This document shows, piece by piece, positions 35,496 through 49,071 of a stretch of DNA of 64,000 nt; within the stretch, counting starts at the first letter, position 1, and the number at the start of each line of letters is the position of its first letter. This DNA is from Delphinapterus leucas (taxonomy: Eukaryota; Chordata; Mammalia; Artiodactyla; Monodontidae): positions 8,850,354-8,914,353 of the forward strand of contig NW_022098031.1 in the NCBI RefSeq assembly GCF_002288925.2, read 5' to 3'. Under the pieces are notes generated by a model. It saw nothing but the letters and a program-made list of their open reading frames with translations, made no database searches and was not told where the DNA came from. The translations under genes were made by a program, and so were the position numbers.

Positions 35496-38400
35496 TCTGA
35501 TTTTATCTGTGGTCTGCGATGATGAATAACAATGTCAAAAAATAGTGCATCTGGTGTTTCCATCCATCTTAATCATAAAATTGGATTAACTTCCTGTCTG
35601 ATTCAATGTTGCAGAAAACAATCATCAAGATGCCCCAAATATATCATTGGATTCAAGAAGTCAGTCTATTTGCCACAAAATATAGCGCTGTCAGGTTTTT
35701 GTTTTTTGTTTTTTTTTGTATGTCTCTAGTGTGAAACATGAGGAGATAATAATGCCAAATAATGGCTTGGCAATAATTTCAAAGAGGGGTTTAAGGTTTA
35801 GCAGCAAGATTTTAGATTAAAGAGAAATAAAAGTTTTTAGTGATTTTCTTTTAATGTCTTTTTAATATGAAGAGGACTAACCTGTTTAAATCTGTCATTT
35901 AATAGAAATTAAAGCCTTAAAGATGTGGCTTCTTAATTTTGTACACCAAAATATCTTTCCCTACAGCTTCCACAGTCTTAAATTTATTTTTTAAATTGCT
36001 GGTGTGAATTATTCAGTTGATAGTTGATGCTAGATTGTGTTATATGATATTAGCCATTTCTATATTTAGCTGTAACAAGGAGGAATAAGATTCATATAGT
36101 CTCCTTTGTTTTTCTGATCAATCCATGTACTTCTGTTTAACAATTTAATAATTAGCTCAGAGATATAGCAATCCTAATAAATACCATGACCCCAATTATG
36201 CTGAAAGGAAAAAAAAGAATATTACTGGGAAGATCGAGAAGTAATAACAGGATGAAATTGGCACAGTCATGCTGTGCATTAAAGTTATGCTGCAGACAAC
36301 CTCACTCAGAATCTTTATTTTCCAGAAATGAGATGGTTCTCGGAGTGCTAATCACAAAAATAACACATTGTGGAAAATTATACACTTATTATTTTGCCAT
36401 CTCATTCTGCAGATGAAAAAACCACAAGAACATTGACTAAAACTTATTCCACGTTCTCTCTATTCATTTTTAGTTATGCAGAAAATGGTTAATTCCCACC
36501 GTGACAGAAAAATCAAGATTACCGAGAATAAAAGTTGAAAGGACACTAAATCATAGAGTTTTTATTTGCATCCCCAAACACATGCCAATAAACCTCGTTT
36601 TATTTTACCATGTTTCCTGGGGAATTGGGTGGTTCACCAGCAGAGTGAAAAACAGAATCCTATTACAGTCATTGAAGTGAAACATAAACTACATCATGGA
36701 GGGAATGGAAATGAAAGTAAATTTATAACGTCCTTCCAGGGATGTTAGACTCCAAACCACCCTTTTGATCAGACTGATGTCTGAGAGCCTGTGTCGTCTC
36801 CCTGCCACCTCACAGTCCAAGATTTTGCATGTGAAAAAGTCGAAAATCCCGAAAGAATATATTCCTGTTGATCGAATACAAGCCCATGAAAATAAAAGTG
36901 AGCCATCTCCCTACTTTACCCACATCTGGAATAAAGTACCCAGTAGCCTGTAACGATTGATAATTTCTTCATTTTTTTAAAGTAGTATTTATATACTTGG
37001 TGGCTTGGGACAGTATCACTTTTTGACTATGAAGCAAAGTGCTTGAAGAGTTGAAGGATTATTATTTTGCCCTGGGACATCTATTTCCAAGCATCCCTAA
37101 ATGCCACTTAGAAGTCAGTTTGGTCTCAATTCTTACTGGATACGATAGTCAAATGTCTCCTCCATTTCAGAAAAGCTGCATGAATGGAGCGGTCACAGCT
37201 GTGGTGATTAGAATTTCGTCATCCTGACAGGGCTGGTTGTAGAAACCTGAATTTGTCTAACCTTATTTTTCAGGCAACATTTGCCTGAGCTTTGGGCTTT
37301 TGTCCAGAGAGTTTCTGCCTGGCCTCGATTCCAGCCATTTCCCACTCAAGCTTTTGATTACTGTGTCTGCCCCAGCATGAGAGATGCTGAAGGAAGCGGA
37401 GAGTAACAGTTTAGAGGAGACCAAAAGAGAACACAGGAATAAGAATAATGGAGAAGAAATAATATTCAGTACATAATCAGGGGAGATGAATGTGGAAATT
37501 TCTGTTGACTTGAACATATAATAATGAGACTTGAAAACTCTGTTAAAAGCCAGTAACTTGCTATTATATTTGTTTACTGTACTCAGGATAATATCTGTTT
37601 GTGGATAAATCATGATTTTCTCCTGTCTCCAAAGAACTTTATATTAAACCTCTGTTTTCCTCTATTTCATCCATAGATATGTTTATTAAAATATTTATTT
37701 TATTAGATATTTTTAGTAAAATATTTTTATAAGGGTAAATGGACACAGAATCACAAAGTATGGGAATGATAGATAGTATCATAAAAGTACATAAAGTGTT
37801 ATTTTCTAATTTTTGGAAGCCTTATCTCGTCCATTGAATTTGTACTTGGAAAAGTCAAGACCTTAACCATTTCATGATTTTTTAAAATAGCTAATGATAA
37901 GGATGGGGGTTTACTCAAAATTATATAGAATTTAAAGTTTTCGGAACAATGTATAAAAGTTCTTAATTGCTAAAGTATAGGAGTCTTTAAAGGCAAAAGA
38001 AAAGATTTTCTTACAAGAATGTTATTAGAGGATGTGAAAGGGAACACTAATTAAGAGGTACTATTAAAATAGAAAAGAGAGATTAATGAAATGAAGAAAT
38101 AAATAGCTTATAAAAAGCTTTTCAAATGAGGATAGGGCTTCTAATCTAAGTCACTAAATTTGACTGTTTCAATATTAATATTTAATTTGTTGTAGTAGAG
38201 AGAAAAAAAGAAAAGGATGATGAATATGAATTTGATTCGGTAGCTATAAGGAGTCTTCTGTACAATTTGGGATCTGATCTGATGGCTCACACAGCCATGG
38301 TTAGAAAGGGTGGATGGAGTAGGGAGTAAATGGAAGTAGAGATTCTGGAATCAAAGAACCCTTCTTAAAATGTGCTATTTTAACCTTAAACCTCAGGTAT

Positions 38401-38699
38401 ATATTCTTCCAAAAATTATATCACTTTAGCAAAATCAAATTGTTTTGACCATTGCTTTTTCCTCTGACCTAGATTTCCTAATTGACTTTTGGCTAAAACT
38501 CCTTGATTGTTAAATCAGTAAATGTAAGCACTGGACGTCCAATCAGGCCACTTCTTTGTGTATTAATATTATTACTGTTCCAGGAAATAAGTATAAGACC
38601 TTCATTTAATCAACACAGTTGCAACTCAATGACCCCTTGTACTGCGTATCCAAAGAAGCAGATCATTTAGTTGTTTTTAACATCAATGAAGGATAAATC
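35496..38699. other. Intron sequence without recognised feature
   Basis: About 3.2 kb. Short + frames at 36186, 36566, 36765 and 37039 and a minus frame at 37263 (60-116 codons) match nothing I recognise. No exon of PTPRR was identified here, though a diverged short exon could be missed by eye. Confidence 0.45.
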
Positions 38700-38940
38700 C
38701 ATATCTTTAAGCAAAGTTTATGGAGCCCTTTTTATCTGTCAGTTTTAGCTGTTTTGTGTCTGATAACTTATGTGATCCTCAAAATCCCTGTGAAAGGGAT
38801 GCAGTTATCATCTCCATTTGACAAAGAAACTGAGGCCCAGGGAGAGTTAATAATTTGACCAAGGCCACTCAGCCCAGGATAAATCCAAGTCTGTCTTACT
38901 AACCCATGCTCTTAACTATTATAGTGTGTCAAAGTTTTCT
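38700..38940 (-). repeat. MIR SINE, antisense
   Basis: CATCTCCATTTGACAAAGAA, CTGAGGCCCAGGGAGAGTTA, AAGGCCACTCAGCCCAGGAT, CCCATGCTCTTAACTATTAT in reversed MIR order. Confidence 0.85.
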
Positions 38941-39685
38941 TATTTGGTATTTGCTCACCTACCTGCAACTTCCAAACACACAATATTTAAAGTCATGTAC
39001 ATTCTCTCTAGCTATTAGAAAACAGAGTAGGCAAAAGCTTTTAAATGTGTGAGATCATAATTCAAGAACCTCCTGAATATCTCCCTTGTCCACTAAGTCT
39101 TTCCTTTCTAAATGAGAAATTTAGATACTTTTTCTCACTTACTACCAATATGCATTTAGCTCATTCATAAATTGTTTTAACTGATAAGCTGATCGATTGC
39201 TTTAGCAGGCCATAACTACAACAGAGCCAAGGATATGAGAAACTCATGAAGTTGGCATTGCAATTGTTTTCAAAACGCCTCAAAACGTTACTCTGACCAA
39301 AACTAGTGTCGGCATATCATGTGTTAAAAGGGGTAGCTCATCACAGTGTAAGGGTCTTAAAAAGAAAGATTAAGTCACCTGAAGTACTATTGCTATAGTA
39401 TAAAGCTCAAAGTTCCTCCCACCTGAGGGAAAAAGATTTTTCTATCTATTTACCATCTTATCTTTCTCCTTTGTCCTCAGCAAAAATTGGTCGCGGTGTT
39501 CTGCCTGTTTTTTCAGTATACAATCACATCTTAACCCCCTCAAAGTCTCAATATACACTAATGACACACTAATTTTATTTTATGAGTATCAAATTGTACT
39601 AACCCTAAAAAACCCATTAAATGACACTTTGGGACAAAAGAAAGTCTGTGGAATTGTACCCTAGGCACCCGTATATCCACACAAT
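38941..39685. other. Intron sequence without recognised feature
   Basis: Nothing recognised. Confidence 0.5.
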
Positions 39686-39689
39686 GGTC

Positions 39690-39768
39690 CCACACTTTCA
39701 GATAAGTTCCAACAAAGACTCACTTGGCCTTCCAGTGGATTGTGGACCACATTTTGAGAATCACTACT
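39690..39768. repeat. MER5-like hAT end fragment
   Basis: GTGGACCACATTTTGAGAATCACTAC matches the MER5A terminus (...accacactttgagaaccactg). Confidence 0.55.
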
Positions 39769-39769
39769 T

Positions 39770-39945
39770 GAAGGCCACCAATTAGTTCTCATCAACAAAT
39801 CCAAGAGCCTTTTCTTGGTCTGCATTTTTCTTAACCTTCAGCAGCATCTAGCATTGTTGACAAACTTCTTTTGCAAACTCTGCTCCTGACTCCACGGCAC
39901 CATACACCTGATTTTCCTCTAAACCCTGCTGCCCCTGTAAATATC
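39770..39945 (+). repeat. L2 LINE fragment, sense (ORF2 RT region)
   Basis: TTCAGCAGCATCTAGCATTGTTGACAAAC corresponds to the L2 RT stretch around 'aafdtvdh'. Confidence 0.55.
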
Positions 39946-41190
39946 CATGCTGAAATCAAGGTCAACTAACAAGAAAAGATTTAGAGCCTTTTTGCCTTTT
40001 AGGGGTATGGGCAACAGAGTGCAATGTAACGTCTAACTTGGTGGTACCATGAGTTGGTGTTTGAGGGGGATAAGAAATAGCATCCCTCTTCTCCTGACTG
40101 AGAAAGACAGAGGAAGCAGACCTGGGGAGATAAGAAATATAACTGTATTGCTGATAGAGCTGCTGGAGATGTGACTTAGGAGCATGACAGTATACTTCTA
40201 TGGCTGCCTCTCCTTCTTAGGCAAATTTGCCCACCAGTCACAGGAGTACTGGCCAACTGTGGCCTCACCTGAAGGGACAGAGCCTTTGCAACTTACTTTA
40301 CTACTTGCAATAAGAATACTAGGTTTTAGTGTCTTTACAGGCAAGAGGACCCCAAAAGGAAAGCACAGAGCTACACATGCCCCAGTATCTCATTCCAAAT
40401 GCACCGATTATACAAGTCACTTCCCTCCCCTGAGGAGACAGAGGAGGGAAGGCACCAGGACAATTACTGTATTTGAGCTGCCACCGCACAGAATAAAACA
40501 TCAGCGTTGGGGAATAAGTGTTTCCTCCTAACATCATGGAAAGAGAAAAGCCATAAAAATGTGATAGTTATGGCATCACATTAAAATGGATAAATATTTG
40601 TATGACTATATATGAGATATATATGGGTATATATAATATATATATGCATTCTACATTATATTACCTACATGTCAGAAAAAAGCTAACACTAAAAGCACCA
40701 CAAGCTTTATTTCAGGATGACGGAATAAACCATTATGCATAATATTTATTTCTTTTTCCTAATTCTTTGCAGTTTCTCAATCTTCTATCATGAGCATATT
40801 TAATTTTCATAATTAGAAAGATAAATTTTAAAACTCTCAAATTAGTCACAAGAAATTAGACACTTAACACTGATTAAGTTTGAGTGCCATTTACAACCAA
40901 TATAGCACACAACTCAGAAAACTTATATTGATTTTGCCTATTAGAAACAAGTTTCAAAGAATTGGTTAGATGAAATAAACTGGTTTTTCCCCCCTGAACT
41001 GTGTAGTATCAAAGTATCAGAGGCATATTAATAACAAGCCAAATACAAATTGTGTTAAATCTACTCGTGTTTTTTGAGTGATTAGGCATTTCAAGTGAAC
41101 TACTTAACCAAATATTAATCTCCTCAAGAGCTTATAACCCTGGTTTTGTAACCCTTTCTACCCCTATCATGGAACTCAGATTCTTCCAAT
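39946..41190. other. Intron sequence; AT dinucleotide-rich stretch near 40605-40650
   Basis: A 115-codon + frame at 40184-40531 shows no known domain and is probably chance. Alternating AT at 40605-40650. Confidence 0.45.
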
Positions 41191-41194
41191 TACA

Positions 41195-41395
41195 GTTTTT
41201 GACCCTCAGATAATGCAGGGCTTAGGTGAGCTGACCCCACGTGCAGTCGTAAATCCGAGAATAACTTTACAGTCGACCCTCCATATCTGAGGTCCTGCAT
41301 CCTTGTATTCAACCAATCCTTGCACTGGGTAGTGCTGTAGTACATATTTAGTGAAATAAATCTGTGTATAAACGGACCCATGCCATTCAAACACA
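41195..41395. repeat. Tigger/pogo-like DNA transposon fragment
   Basis: TGACCCTCAGATAATGCAGG, CCACGTGCAGTCGTAAATCC and CAGTCGACCCTCCATATCTG resemble the ends of Tigger-related MITEs; family uncertain. Confidence 0.55.
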
Positions 41396-41439
41396 TGTCA
41401 TTCACAGGTCAAATGTAGTAACTACACAATGTTGAGTAT

Positions 41440-41990
41440 GATGATTTATGTATTCCTTCATTTCACAAAGATTTATTAAATACCAAATGCCAGGCATTGT
41501 TCCAGGTCCTGGAGATATAACAGAGAACCAGAATGGCAAGTTCCCACATCAATGGAGCTCACATTTTAGTAAAGGGAGATATACAATAAACAAAAAAATA
41601 AACAAGAAACTGTCAGATAGTGATAAATGATATGAGGAAAATAAAGCAGGGTGATGTGATAGGGAATGGCCAGGCTGGGAAGGCCTCTCTGAGGAGATGA
41701 CATTTAAACTGAGAGCTGAAAGATCAGAAGGACCCACCATACAATGGTGTTGAACATCTCTCCAGCAGGCAGGTAGATGCCAAGGCCATGGGGTGGAAAT
41801 AAGCACAGCTTGTCTGAGGAACTGGAAAAAGGGTGGAGTGGCTTGAGAGGGAGATATGAGATGAAATTCAGAAGGAACAGGAGCCAGATAAAGTAAGGCC
41901 CTGTAAGCCATGTAATTGAATTTAACTCTAAATGTAATAGAAAGTTATTGGAGGATGTTAAAAGAGAAAGGGAGATGAGCTCTTTGGGAA
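41440..41990 (-). mobile_element. L2 LINE fragment, antisense
   Basis: TTTATTAAATACCAAATGCCAGGCATTG, ACACTTTAGT-like 'CACATTTTAGTAAAGGGAGA' and AGGCCCTGTAAGCCATGTAA in reversed L2 order. Confidence 0.85.
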
Positions 41991-42939
41991 AAATAGATTT
42001 TAAAATGGATAGAGAAGATCAAGAAACTATAAACGAAAGTCTTGTGTCACTTCCTGTCTGAAACAGTTAAAAGAGGGCATCACAAAGAGTACACTGGCAC
42101 AACTCAGAAGATAAATGAAGATAATAATAAAACACACATTATAGAATCAAAATCACATTAGAAACAAAAGAATTAGATCAGAGTCTGCTGAAAACATACA
42201 AGGACATAGAGCAGACCTGAGAAAATTTCAGTTGAATAAAGATATACAAGTGGTAAGAGACAATAAGTACATAAAGTGGCTAAAGAGAAAGAATATAAAA
42301 TTGCATAATGTGTCCTTAAAGATGAACCAAAAAATATTTAGGAGAAAAATCATTCAAATATATAATAGGAGAAAATACTTCTGAAATAAGGAATCTGGTA
42401 TATGTAGACTTCAAGAGCATACTATATTGCAGAAACTATCAAACCAAGGAAATATCCTGGTGAAGTTTTTTAACTTTAAAGACTCTTGTGAGATTGCAGG
42501 CAGAAAAAGCAAGTTATCCAAAAGACAGGCTAGCCTCAGGCCAGGGTATTCTTTGTAGCAATTTTCAAAGCCAGAAGGCATTGGAATAATAGCAGCAGAG
42601 TTCAAAGGCAAAAAATAAAAATAAAGATTGAATCAAGAATTTAATATTCAGCCAAGTTGTCATTTATTGTCATTTATTGTTAAAGGCACCATAAATACAT
42701 TCTCAAGTGCCTCAGGAAACATAGCACTCACAAACCCTGCTTGAAAGAAGCTTTTTGATAACGACATCCAGCTAAATAAGAGATACATCAAAATAAAGAA
42801 TTCAGGAATGGTACACTCTTCTAAAAAGGAGCTGATAATGGTCGTGACTATTCGGATATGTAACTAATGCTATAGAACTTTAAAAATTATAATTACAGAA
42901 TATATTCATCAGTGTAAATAATGCTAACATGATCCTAAT

Positions 42940-43215
42940 ATTTTAGTGACTTAATGCAATAGAAGTTTATTTTTAACTCATGTTACTGTTTAATGAGGAG
43001 TGTTGGGTAGGGCCTCTGCTTCATGCAGTGATTCGGGTCCCAGGCATCTTCCTTTGTATGGGGCCACCATTTCATTACAGGCTTAGGGTCATCCTGGAAC
43101 CATCCAGCTTGCAGACAGAGGGAAGAGAGAAGAGAGTGGAGAAGACTACCTCAGACTGAAAATATCACTTTACTTTCATTTACACTAATTGGTGAGCACT
43201 ATTACATGGCTCCAC
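42940..43215. repeat. Old interspersed repeat, family not assigned
   Basis: TAGAAGTTTATTTTTAACTC, CGGGTCCCAGGCATCTTCCT and TTACATGGCTCCACCAATAT match a recurrent mammalian repeat whose name I cannot give; possibly related to 12156-12640. Confidence 0.4.
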
Positions 43216-43757
43216 CAATATATAAACGGGCTAAGGTTCCAGGAGGAGACAATCGGTTTGGTGAGTAGTCTCTGTTATAAAGAATATAATATAAACACCA
43301 TAAAATATAATAAGACAACAATAATAATATAATTATAAAAACTGGAAAGTGATCATGAGAATTGGTGGGAAGAGATGTACATTTTCTCACTTTTCATAGC
43401 AGCAGTTAATAAATACTTTCTGAAGTTTATATATCAAGAAATAAAGATTTAATATATATTATCATGCAATATTTAACATTATGATTATAGGCACAGGAAG
43501 AAAAAAAAACATAGAACAACCAAAAAAACACCAGACCACTTAGCAAAAGACAGAAAACTAAGGAGGTATAAAAACAAATTTTAAAAGATAGCATAACATA
43601 AAATAACAAAACACATTTAGATCTGTTAAAATAAAAGTCAATGGGATAAGCTAAACTATTAAAAGTAAGAAATTATTAGATGAGACTCAAAACATGATAT
43701 TCAATAACAGTATATATTATGAATACAGAAATACATCTCAGATATATTTCATATATT

Positions 43758-43775
43758 AAATATATTAATATATTT
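43758..43775. repeat. 18-bp perfect AT palindrome
   Basis: AAATATATTAATATATTT equals its own reverse complement. Lies within AT-rich element sequence; probably compositional. Confidence 0.8.
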
Positions 43776-44069
43776 CACTTATATATTAAGTGAAAAAAGC
43801 AACTTATGGAACAACATGTGTAGTTTAATCCTATTTGTATTTAATAATAATAAACATGTATAATAAATACATATTATTTTATATTCTATATGCATCAAAA
43901 ATATTTGGAAGAATACACAAGAAATAGTATTGTTTGTTGTTGTTTGTTGTTTCTGAGGATTAGAATAAAAGGTTAGGAGAAGACAAGCATGCTTTCATTT
44001 TTTTACTATGTATCTTTCTGTACTTTATATTTTTTGTAATAAATATGAATATTTTATTATAAAAATTTA

Positions 44070-45010
44070 AACAGAGAATAAGTAAAGTCCAACATAGAAC
44101 TGAAAGCTGCAAGCAAAGGAAGGGGAAGGAGAGGTCATGGAAATCTGACAGAATGGTGCTCGAGCTGAGTCTCCAAAGAGAAGGAAGAAGGCTTAGCCAG
44201 TGATCCACATATGCACTGACCCAATACAAAAAGACATGGCATGTTTAAGACACCTTAGGTACAGCTGGAGTATAATGTACATGGTGGATAGGGTTGGGAG
44301 GTAAGACTGGAAGGACAGGACAATGGCAGTGAACCAAGGAGTTAGGACCATTCATTAAAAAATGAGATTTCCTCAAAGTATTTTAAGCAGAATAGTGACT
44401 TGATTGAGCCAGAATGTTGCACAGGTCCATATGAGGAATGAATTAGAGACCATAGAAGATTGGCAACCCATGAAGATTCTATTCAAATAGTCCAGATAGC
44501 CATGATAGTGGCCTGAACGAAGATGGTGGAAATACAGATGAAGAGAAGATGGATTCAACATTCAAGAGATTTTTAGAGGGTAGAATAGACAGAACTTGAT
44601 AATTAATTGGATGCTATGATGGTAGGGTGAAAGATAAGGTAAAAGAGTGAGTCAACATGATTTCAAAATATGGCACTTCATCACATTATATGAAATATAG
44701 AATTAGAAGTAAATTTGATTGTGGATGAGGAGAGGGAAAAAGATAAGTTTAGTTTGGGTAGTACTGAGTTTGAGGCATAAGTGGAACATTCAGATGGAGG
44801 GAAGCAGATGTAGGACTCTGAGAAAGGTGGGAACATGAAATATGGAAATAAAAATCATTAGTATGTAAGTAATAGTAGAGGACAACACAGAGAGTTATAA
44901 GAAGGGATTGAGTGATGGTGTAAAATACCTCCAATAGGTCAGGGCTTTCTTCTTTGTTCAGAGACAGAGAAATTTTTGCTTTTATTCCCGGGGATCACTT
45001 GACAATCCAA
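44070..45010 (-). mobile_element. L2 LINE fragment, antisense, strongly diverged
   Basis: TATTTTAAGCAGAATAGTGACTTG, AATAGTCCAGATAGCCATGATAGTGG, TTTGGGTAGTACTGAGTTTGAGG follow reversed L2. It overlaps the same consensus part as 41440-41990, so it is a separate copy. Confidence 0.65.
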
Positions 45011-48000
45011 CTGCTGGCCATAAAGGGGAGACTCCTTGCCAAGAATGAAGTTAGAGATCCCGAGTAGCAATGAGCACACGTTAAAGTTAGAAGGAGATGA
45101 GTGGATTCCTCCTGACTGGCTTGGTCCTGAAGGAAGCTGGGTTTGTTTGTTGCTGTGGGGAATCAAGACTGGACTTCTTTGAGGGGCTTTGAGGACATCT
45201 TTTTGGCCTTCCTCTCCCTAATGGGGCCACTGGGTGTGATCTTGACTCTTACTGGGGGTGATCAGATGACAGACCAGGCTACCTTATAGCATCAAGAGGT
45301 AACTAACATTTGAAACCTGACCCCCTCTCAGGCAAAAATAATTCAACCGTCCTTTAAATATAAATAGCTAAAAGCCAATCACATACTTTAAGTTTAAACA
45401 TAATGCTGGTGCCTAAATTCAAGCACTACATTTTAATCAGTTTCCTCAAGCTGATTTATATCTAAGGCTCATAGGCTTCAACTACTTTAGTGGACTGTCT
45501 GGTGACCAAAGAAAGAAAGTCATATTACACAGTGGTATTTCCTTTGTGGGAGGAAGCAGAAGTGGGTGAGGGGACATGGGCCCCAGATAAAAGGAACTGA
45601 CTCAGGAATCTCTTTACAAGGCAGAGGTCCAATAAATTTAAATACAGATGGAGTCTGAAATCTTTGAATTTTCATTATGTTTAATTTTTTCTGTGTGTTT
45701 ATATATTTGTAATATCAATACAAATACTCATTTGTTTTTGGATAGTAACTCTATTTGCATTATTCATTACTGTGAAGTGGCTTAGCATTTACCTTTGGAA
45801 AGAGCATTATAATCCCTTTTAAAGTTAAAAATTTCAGTCATTTGTATGTTAAGTAATAAAAATGACCAGATGGGTTTAGAATAAGACTAAATTATATCTT
45901 GTACTGTTATATGGTAACTTTGAAGTTGTGACACTGTCATTGCCATGGAAATTTATATTCTATCATAGTTGTTATGATCTCACCTAATAGGATGAGAAGA
46001 AGCTATGTATTTCTAGCAACTATCCAGGAGGAAGGTGGTAACATATATCCGCTTATTATAGGAAGTCATATTTATTTTCTCTGAAATAAAATTCTCGTTT
46101 TGTCTAGGATCCTTTCTTTTTCTCAAATTGTGATCATACATAGTGTCTGGCATGTATTAGGCCCTCAAATACGTATTTTTTTGTTTGTACTGTATTTTAG
46201 CATCACTATTTTATGGTGAATAGTTAGAAATACATGTATGTGCTCTGGAATCAATCCAGCTTTTCACAGGCAAGCAGAGAACTGAAGCAAATTATTCAAA
46301 TGTTTGATGCAATGAACCAGATGATTGCAGTTTTGAACTAATTATTTCAACTCACTTCTTCATTTTAGTTAGGGAGTCTAAATTTCTGTTTTAAATGCAC
46401 TGTTTTACCTTCTTGGAAGGTTGCCATTTTGAGTGATTTTAAATCTTGAGTTCCCATTTCACTTCCATACACCATTTCGATCTAAGGAAGTTAGACTTTA
46501 ATACTGTTTCCACAGTTACAAGCTTCGTTAATCATGGCCCTGGGAACTGAATTCTCAAGTGTGTGCACAACCCCCTTGACTCTCAGTTCCCAGCATAGAC
46601 CATTGGCTCCAAATCCTGCCCGTGGGAATCAAGGGCTGTGCCTGCCTGCTCACCCTGCCTGACAAACACTGCTGGTGAGCCAGAAGTCAGTGGTTCCTCA
46701 TCAGTGTTTGCAGGAACCAAGGAACCCATCTCTGCAAAGAAACTCCAATCTCTTGGCAATTTCCACAGCCTTACAGAGTTGAAAGTAAGCTATTGCATAA
46801 AAGGAAACCTCTGTTTCTCAGAGCCACCAGGTGGATTTAGTTTTTCTAATCTCTTGGATTTTCCGTAAAGCATGTTTCCATGAAACATAAATCATGCTTA
46901 AAAGTATAATGTTTTTCTCATTACTGTATTTCCATATCCTACTCATCCTTCAGGATTGAGCTCAAGTCTTACTTTCTGCATTAAAATGTGTTTTTATATA
47001 TTGGAAACATTTTTAGACTAGAGAAAAGTACAGAGGATAATATAGCAAACAATTGTGAACCATTAGATGACTTTTAGTTAATAAAAAAATTATTACTGAT
47101 GGTGTTAATGTCACTTTTCTACCTACTCCCAGCGTAATTCTCCTTTTCCCCTCCCAGGAGCAAGTTGTACCTTATAGTTGGGGTGTTGGGTAGAATTTTC
47201 AATAGTTCTTCCCTTTTGTGGATCTCAGTTTTTTGCCGGGAGTCCAGTTCCAGCTGCCTAACATGACCAAGCTCTATGGCCCCTGCCCTTATGCAAGTAT
47301 TAAAAGATCCTAATGTACAGTAGCAGTCTAGAGCTTTAGCTGGGTCTGCCATTTTGACTGGGAACCATTATATCTCTTTTGACCTCCCCAACTCCCTCTG
47401 ATTCCTGTAGCAATAAGTATTTGGTCCAGTTTCCAATCACTTATTTTGTACCAACTTTATGTATAGTGGATTTATTATTTCTTAACAAAACTATAAATTA
47501 TTGGAACAATATTATTCTTCTTCTACAGCAAACTGGGAGAAGGTCCTCTGAGAGTTCTTACACTATAGTAGGTTACACTTTAAGCCAATCTCTTTATCAC
47601 AGAAGTGTGTACATAGAAGTGTGCCTCACAGTTACTGATAACCTACTATGGTCAAGTTAGCAAATTAAGCATTATAAAATAAGAAATGCATATAAAGGTT
47701 TGGTTTCCCCACCTTGTAAAGTATCTGTTTCAAGTGATTATGGTGCATTTTTGGAAATACATAGTTAACCAGTTTATGTTGTAAATGTAATAATAGCACC
47801 CATGGCTTAAATTAAGGATATAGTGTTAATTGCATAACTTGATTTATATTTTAGGAATTTTAAAATATTTACTTGTCCTTTTCCAAAACAACCTGAAAAT
47901 TAAGAGTGTTTGTCCAAGCAATGGAATAAGAATTGTTTACCTTAGATTTAATCATCACTTCCATTGACTTCTTTACCAGAGTTTGAAAATGCATTATTGC

Positions 48001-48474
48001 AGCTCGTTCTTTTGCCTTGCACTGGCAGCAAATCACTATATAGAGAAACTGCCAAGTCTGGTGTTATGGAACTTACACAGCATCTTCCTCTCTGTGACTG
48101 TGTGTGAACACAAATTAAAGATGTCCTCTGGCTTGGATTACTGAAATATACTTGGCTGCATATTACATTCTGTCATCTGGACTTAAAGCAAAATAAACCA
48201 ACACACATTTCAGTGAAATTCTTTATGAATTGATCATTCATATGATTCTTGATTATAACTAGACAAATTGCATTATTATACAATATACCATCTTCTTAAG
48301 TAAGACCATTTAAAATTTCACATAAAATGTCCCTATAATTTTTTTATCTCCATTAAAAATGCACCATGAGTGTGAATTTCTCAAAGTCACAGGAATTGTT
48401 GTGGTCAGTCATCCATCAGGAACCGAATGTCCAAAATCAAAGATTTACTATAATTTGAATTTTTTATTTTCCAG
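45011..48474. other. Intron upstream of the first PTPRR exon seen
   Basis: Mostly unrecognised. Short L2 tails at 46135-46175 (GTGTCTGGCATGTATTAGGC) and L2-like text at 46925-46980 (CTACTCATCCTTCAGGATTG). The last 30 bases form the pyrimidine-rich acceptor of the exon at 48475. Confidence 0.6.
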
Positions 48475-48588
48475 ACACTGCGAGTGGATGTAAATAGGCT
48501 GAACATAACCTTGCTTCGGATATTCCGCCAAGGAGTGGCCGCAGCCTTAGGACTCTTACCCCAGCAAGTGCACATCAATCGCCTCATT
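48475..48588 (+). CDS. PTPRR: PTPRR coding exon, ectodomain part 1 (38 codons)
   Basis: The exon follows a pyrimidine-rich acceptor ending TTTTCCAG and stops at the donor GTAAGA. It begins and ends in phase 0 and encodes TLRVDVNRLN at its start and QQVHINRLI at its end. The middle, LLRIFRQGVAAALGLL, looks like an amphipathic helix, followed by a likely strand at VHINRLI. An N-glycosylation sequon (N-I-T) sits at exon residues 10-12, as expected for an extracellular segment. By recall this corresponds to about the third coding exon of the human long form, with a few conservative differences; the numbering is uncertain. No frame damage is seen, so it looks functional. The preceding exon was not found upstream. 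Confidence 0.95.
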
Positions 48589-48675
48589 GTAAGATGCCAA
48601 CATTTCGCATTCCCAGATTACAAGCTTTGATCTTTATTGCAGGGCTCAAGAATAATGAACAATAATAAAGAACAC

Positions 48676-48898
48676 CCATGCTATAGTTTTATGGTCCACG
48701 AGCCAAATCTGGTATAACACCTGTTTTTGTAAAGAAAGTTTTACTGTAACAGACCACACCTGTCTGTTTACATATTGTCTAAGGCTTCTTTCGCACTACA
48801 ATGGCAGAGTTGAGTCGTTGCAACAGATTGTCTGTCTAAATTAAAAGCTAAAATATTTGCTATCTGGCCCATTACAGAAAAAGTTTGTCAACCTTCTC
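48676..48898. mobile_element. hAT-like MITE (same family as 636-3771), about 220 bp
   Basis: GAGCCAAATCTGGTATAACA, TACAATGGCAGAGTTGAGTC, GCTAAAATATTTGCTATCTG and AGAAAAAGTTTGTCAACC are the successive landmarks of this MITE, here nearly full length and about 90 bases past a PTPRR exon. Confidence 0.8.
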
Positions 48899-49058
48899 GT
48901 AGTTCAAGGCTAGCTATCCTGGTAGGTATGAATAGAAGGGCCCAAAATACTTGTCTCACCAACCGGATACTACTCCCAAAATATTCTCCCTAAGACGGAA
49001 ACCTTCTGTATCAGGTAAGGCACTGTCTCCAGACAGCATCTATTAAAATCCCTTCAAG
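48899..49058. other. Short intron spacer
   Basis: Nothing recognised. Confidence 0.5.
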
Positions 49059-49071
49059 TATATCAGGATGA

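Larger units (their letters stand above)
41991..44065 (+). mobile_element. HAL1/old L1-type element, sense, interrupted
   Basis: AATCAAGAATTTAATATTCAGCC (near 42630), AACACATTTAGATCTGTT (43610-43630) and the 3' end CTGTACTTTATATTTTTTGT plus A-rich tail near 44050 fit HAL1/L1M. Interrupted at about 42940-43215. Boundaries approximate, family by recall. Confidence 0.55.

Noticed and set aside
35496..38699. Missing upstream PTPRR exon hidden among the short frames here
   Set aside because: None of the translations resembles the PTPRR N-terminal ectodomain. A visual scan of the rest of the upstream intron also found no match, so the exon probably lies outside the window.
40184..40531. 115-codon frame as an unannotated exon
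   Set aside because: No domain, no convincing flanking splice sites and an overlapping frame on the other strand.
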